From assembly GCA_964355075.1 (NCBI GenBank), contig CAYHCF010000007.1:1-64000 (forward strand): a stretch of DNA of 64,000 bases, given 5' to 3'. Below, piece after piece: positions 62,413 to 64,000 of the stretch. The notes under the pieces were generated by a model. The model was not told the DNA's origin. It was given only the letters and a program-made list of their open reading frames with translations, and made no database searches. This stretch comes from B1 sp964355075. Its GTDB lineage: Bacteria; Bacteroidota; Bacteroidia; UKL13-3. The position numbers and the translations under genes are program-made. Within the stretch, counting starts at the first letter, position 1, and every line of letters begins with the position of its first letter.

Positions 62413-63771
62413 ATGGAAATGAATCAGAAAAAATTAAACCTTTTGGATTGTACCATGTTGGTAATGGGGAGCATGATTGGCTCGGGCATTTTTATTGTTT
62501 CTGCAGGCATGAGCAGGGATTTGGGTAATGCTGAAAATTTGCTTCTGGCATGGGTTTTAACAGGGGTTTTAACATTATTGGCTGCATTAAGTTATGCTGA
62601 ACTTGGCGCAGCTATGCCTAAAGCAGGCGGACAATATGTCTACCTGAAAGAGGCATATGGAAAGCTATTCGGATTTTTATATGGATGGACCCTATTCGCT
62701 GTTATTCAGACGGGAACCATAGCTGCCGTAGGTGTGGCTTTTGCTAAATTTTCGGGAGTTTTATTTCCATTTATTTCGGAAAACAATTATTTGATAAGCC
62801 TCGGGAAGATACATATCAGCGCTGTTCAGATTATTGGAATTGGAGTGGTATGGTTATTAACGCTAAGTAATTTTAGAGCAGTAAAACAAGGAGCTTTTAT
62901 ACAAAATTTATTTACACTTAGTAAAATTATTGCACTTTTATTTGTGATTGTTGCCGGATTTTATTTTGTGTTTCAATCAAAGGAAGTACATTGGCATTTT
63001 GATGCTTCCAATTTAGGTTTTTCTCAAATGGGTATCGGAGTTTTTTCAGCGGCATTGGTGGGTTCCATTTTTTCGAGTGATGCCTGGAATAACATTACCT
63101 TTACTGCCGGGGAAATTGAGAACCCTGAGAAAAATCTTCCCCGCTCTTTATTATTGGGCACAGGCGGTGTAACTTTATTATATGTATTTAGTAATTTGGT
63201 TTATGTTAATGCCTTACCCATTGAATCCATAAAAAATGCCGAGTTTGACAGGGTTGGTACTTTATTGATGCAAACCGTTTTTGGTTCAGTTGGTTCCATT
63301 CTGATGGCCCTATTAATAATGGTATCTACTTTTGGCTGTATAAACGGATTAACATTAAGTGGAGCAAGAGTTTATTATGCCATGGCCAAAGATGGGTTCT
63401 TTTTGAAGGAGGCCGCCAAATTAAATAAAAATCAGGCTCCTCAAAAAGCGCTTATCATGCAGGCAATCTGGGCCAGTATTTTAACATTAAGTGGTTCCTA
63501 TGGCGATCTTTTGGATTATGTAGTATTTGCTGTTTTACTTTTCTACATCTTAACCGTTGCTGCTGTTTTTGTTTTAAGAAAAAAACAACCTGATCTGCCA
63601 CGTCCGTACAAAGTATTTGCTTATCCTATCGTTCCTGCTCTATATATTGTAATGGCTGGCATTATTTGTGTGAGTCTTTTAATTTATAAACCCGATTACA
63701 GTTACCCGGGTCTGGCAATTGTATTGGCCGGTGTGCCTGTTTATTATTGGATTCAAAAGAAAAAAGCCTGA
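62413..63771 (+). CDS. APC-family amino-acid permease
   Basis: A 452-aa inner-membrane transporter with twelve hydrophobic segments, using ATG 62413 (MEMNQKKLNLLDC); the longer frame begins at TTG 62389 and ATG 62419 is also possible. GSMIGSGIFIVSAG in the first helix is the APC signature where the substrate carboxylate binds, and YAELGAAMPKAGGQYVYLKEAYG is a typical second-helix region. FSSDAWNNITFTAGEIENPE resembles bacterial LAT/YfnA-type exchangers. Substrate and direction are not readable from sequence. It is followed after two bases by a gene cut at the window edge. Confidence 0.9.
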   Translation: MEMNQKKLNLLDCTMLVMGSMIGSGIFIVSAGMSRDLGNAENLLLAWVLTGVLTLLAALSYAELGAAMPKAGGQYVYLKEAYGKLFGFLYGWTLFAVIQTGTIAAVGVAFAKFSGVLFPFISENNYLISLGKIHISAVQIIGIGVVWLLTLSNFRAVKQGAFIQNLFTLSKIIALLFVIVAGFYFVFQSKEVHWHFDASNLGFSQMGIGVFSAALVGSIFSSDAWNNITFTAGEIENPEKNLPRSLLLGTGGVTLLYVFSNLVYVNALPIESIKNAEFDRVGTLLMQTVFGSVGSILMALLIMVSTFGCINGLTLSGARVYYAMAKDGFFLKEAAKLNKNQAPQKALIMQAIWASILTLSGSYGDLLDYVVFAVLLFYILTVAAVFVLRKKQPDLPRPYKVFAYPIVPALYIVMAGIICVSLLIYKPDYSYPGLAIVLAGVPVYYWIQKKKA

Positions 63772-63773
63772 GC

Positions 63774-64000
63774 ATGCGCCGATTAAGTTTGATCTTTTGT
63801 TTATTGTTAATATTTAGAACTTTATTCTCTCAGGAATTAAAAAAAGTTGAATGGTCGATTGGGGTAAAGCCTTTTCATGCCTGGCTTTGGGCCCATGATA
63901 AGAAAATAAAACATATTGCGGGTACTACAGGCACCGGATTTCAAATAGACATTAACAGGGTTCGGCTTGATGAAACCGCCTATAATTATAATCACATCAA
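63774..64000 (+). CDS. exported protein, N-terminal part (cut by window edge)
   Basis: An open frame begins at ATG 63774, two bases after the permease stop, and continues past the window. It starts MRRLSLIFCLLLIFRTLFSQ, a clear signal peptide, then has KPFHAWLWAHDKKIKHIAGT, GTGFQIDINRV and RLDETAYNYNHI. The latter resembles the opening of Bacteroidota acyloxyacyl-hydrolase/PagL-like lipid A deacylases, but the catalytic part lies beyond the window, so this is only a suggestion. Confidence 0.6.
   Translation, partial: MRRLSLIFCLLLIFRTLFSQELKKVEWSIGVKPFHAWLWAHDKKIKHIAGTTGTGFQIDINRVRLDETAYNYNHI

Noticed and set aside
1..64000. CRISPR arrays, tRNA or rRNA genes, insertion sequences and prophage
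   Set aside because: No regularly spaced short repeats, no tRNA cloverleaf, no rRNA sequence and no transposase or phage gene was seen on reading the intergenic regions and the protein list.

Overview
The window looks like a chromosomal segment of a free-living, AT-rich member of the Bacteroidota. The evidence is five genes ending in type IX secretion (T9SS) C-terminal sorting domains plus a decayed sixth, three Omp28-like proteins, a DUF4293 membrane protein, a TonB receptor with a carboxypeptidase-like plug extension, a Bacteroidota-type SRP RNA behind a TTTG-N20-TAnnTTTG promoter, and no obvious Shine-Dalgarno sites. No phage, transposase, CRISPR array, rRNA or tRNA was found. Several gene starts are moved here from the longest open frame to an internal ATG.

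Layout. 1-9.8 kb: a LuxE-like acyl-protein synthetase, then minus-strand housekeeping genes (MazG-like, dtd, rsgA, crcB, xerD, an Omp28 lipoprotein, nadC, hutH, hisS, DUF4293). 9.8-11.7 kb: msrA, a 127-bp nested palindrome and a T9SS cargo gene. 11.8-18.4 kb: four tightly packed genes (GH20 hexosaminidase, glycosylasparaginase, CutC, GH2 beta-mannosidase) whose three enzymes match the core bonds of Asn-linked glycans. 18.5-26 kb: an unrecognised 597-aa cysteine-rich protein, an FAH-family enzyme, a SPOR protein, deoC and secA. 26-38.4 kb: a giant alpha-2-macroglobulin, a toxin-antitoxin pair with a frameshifted toxin, a T9SS remnant, an acyl-CoA carboxylase beta subunit, SRP RNA, a secreted beta-propeller protein and an esterase-like lipoprotein.

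38.7-53.2 kb is the most striking region: seven co-directional, nearly abutting signalling genes. The first encodes a receiver-linked class III adenylate cyclase, the next five are full-length paralogous REC-GAF-GAF-histidine kinases, and the last is a stand-alone receiver. All phosphoacceptor residues I could check are present, so this appears to be a working, soluble, multi-input phosphotransfer array that may end in cAMP synthesis. One kinase (47.7-50.2 kb) carries a 54-bp in-frame insertion of repeat-like sequence near its C-terminus.

53.3-64 kb: a TonB receptor, rpe, a polyprenol-phosphate mannosyltransferase-like gene diverging from a GmhB-like phosphatase, a nested palindrome with a perfect 26-bp inner stem, a methyltransferase, three T9SS-exported proteins (two Omp28-like), an APC-family amino-acid permease and the start of a further exported protein cut by the window edge.
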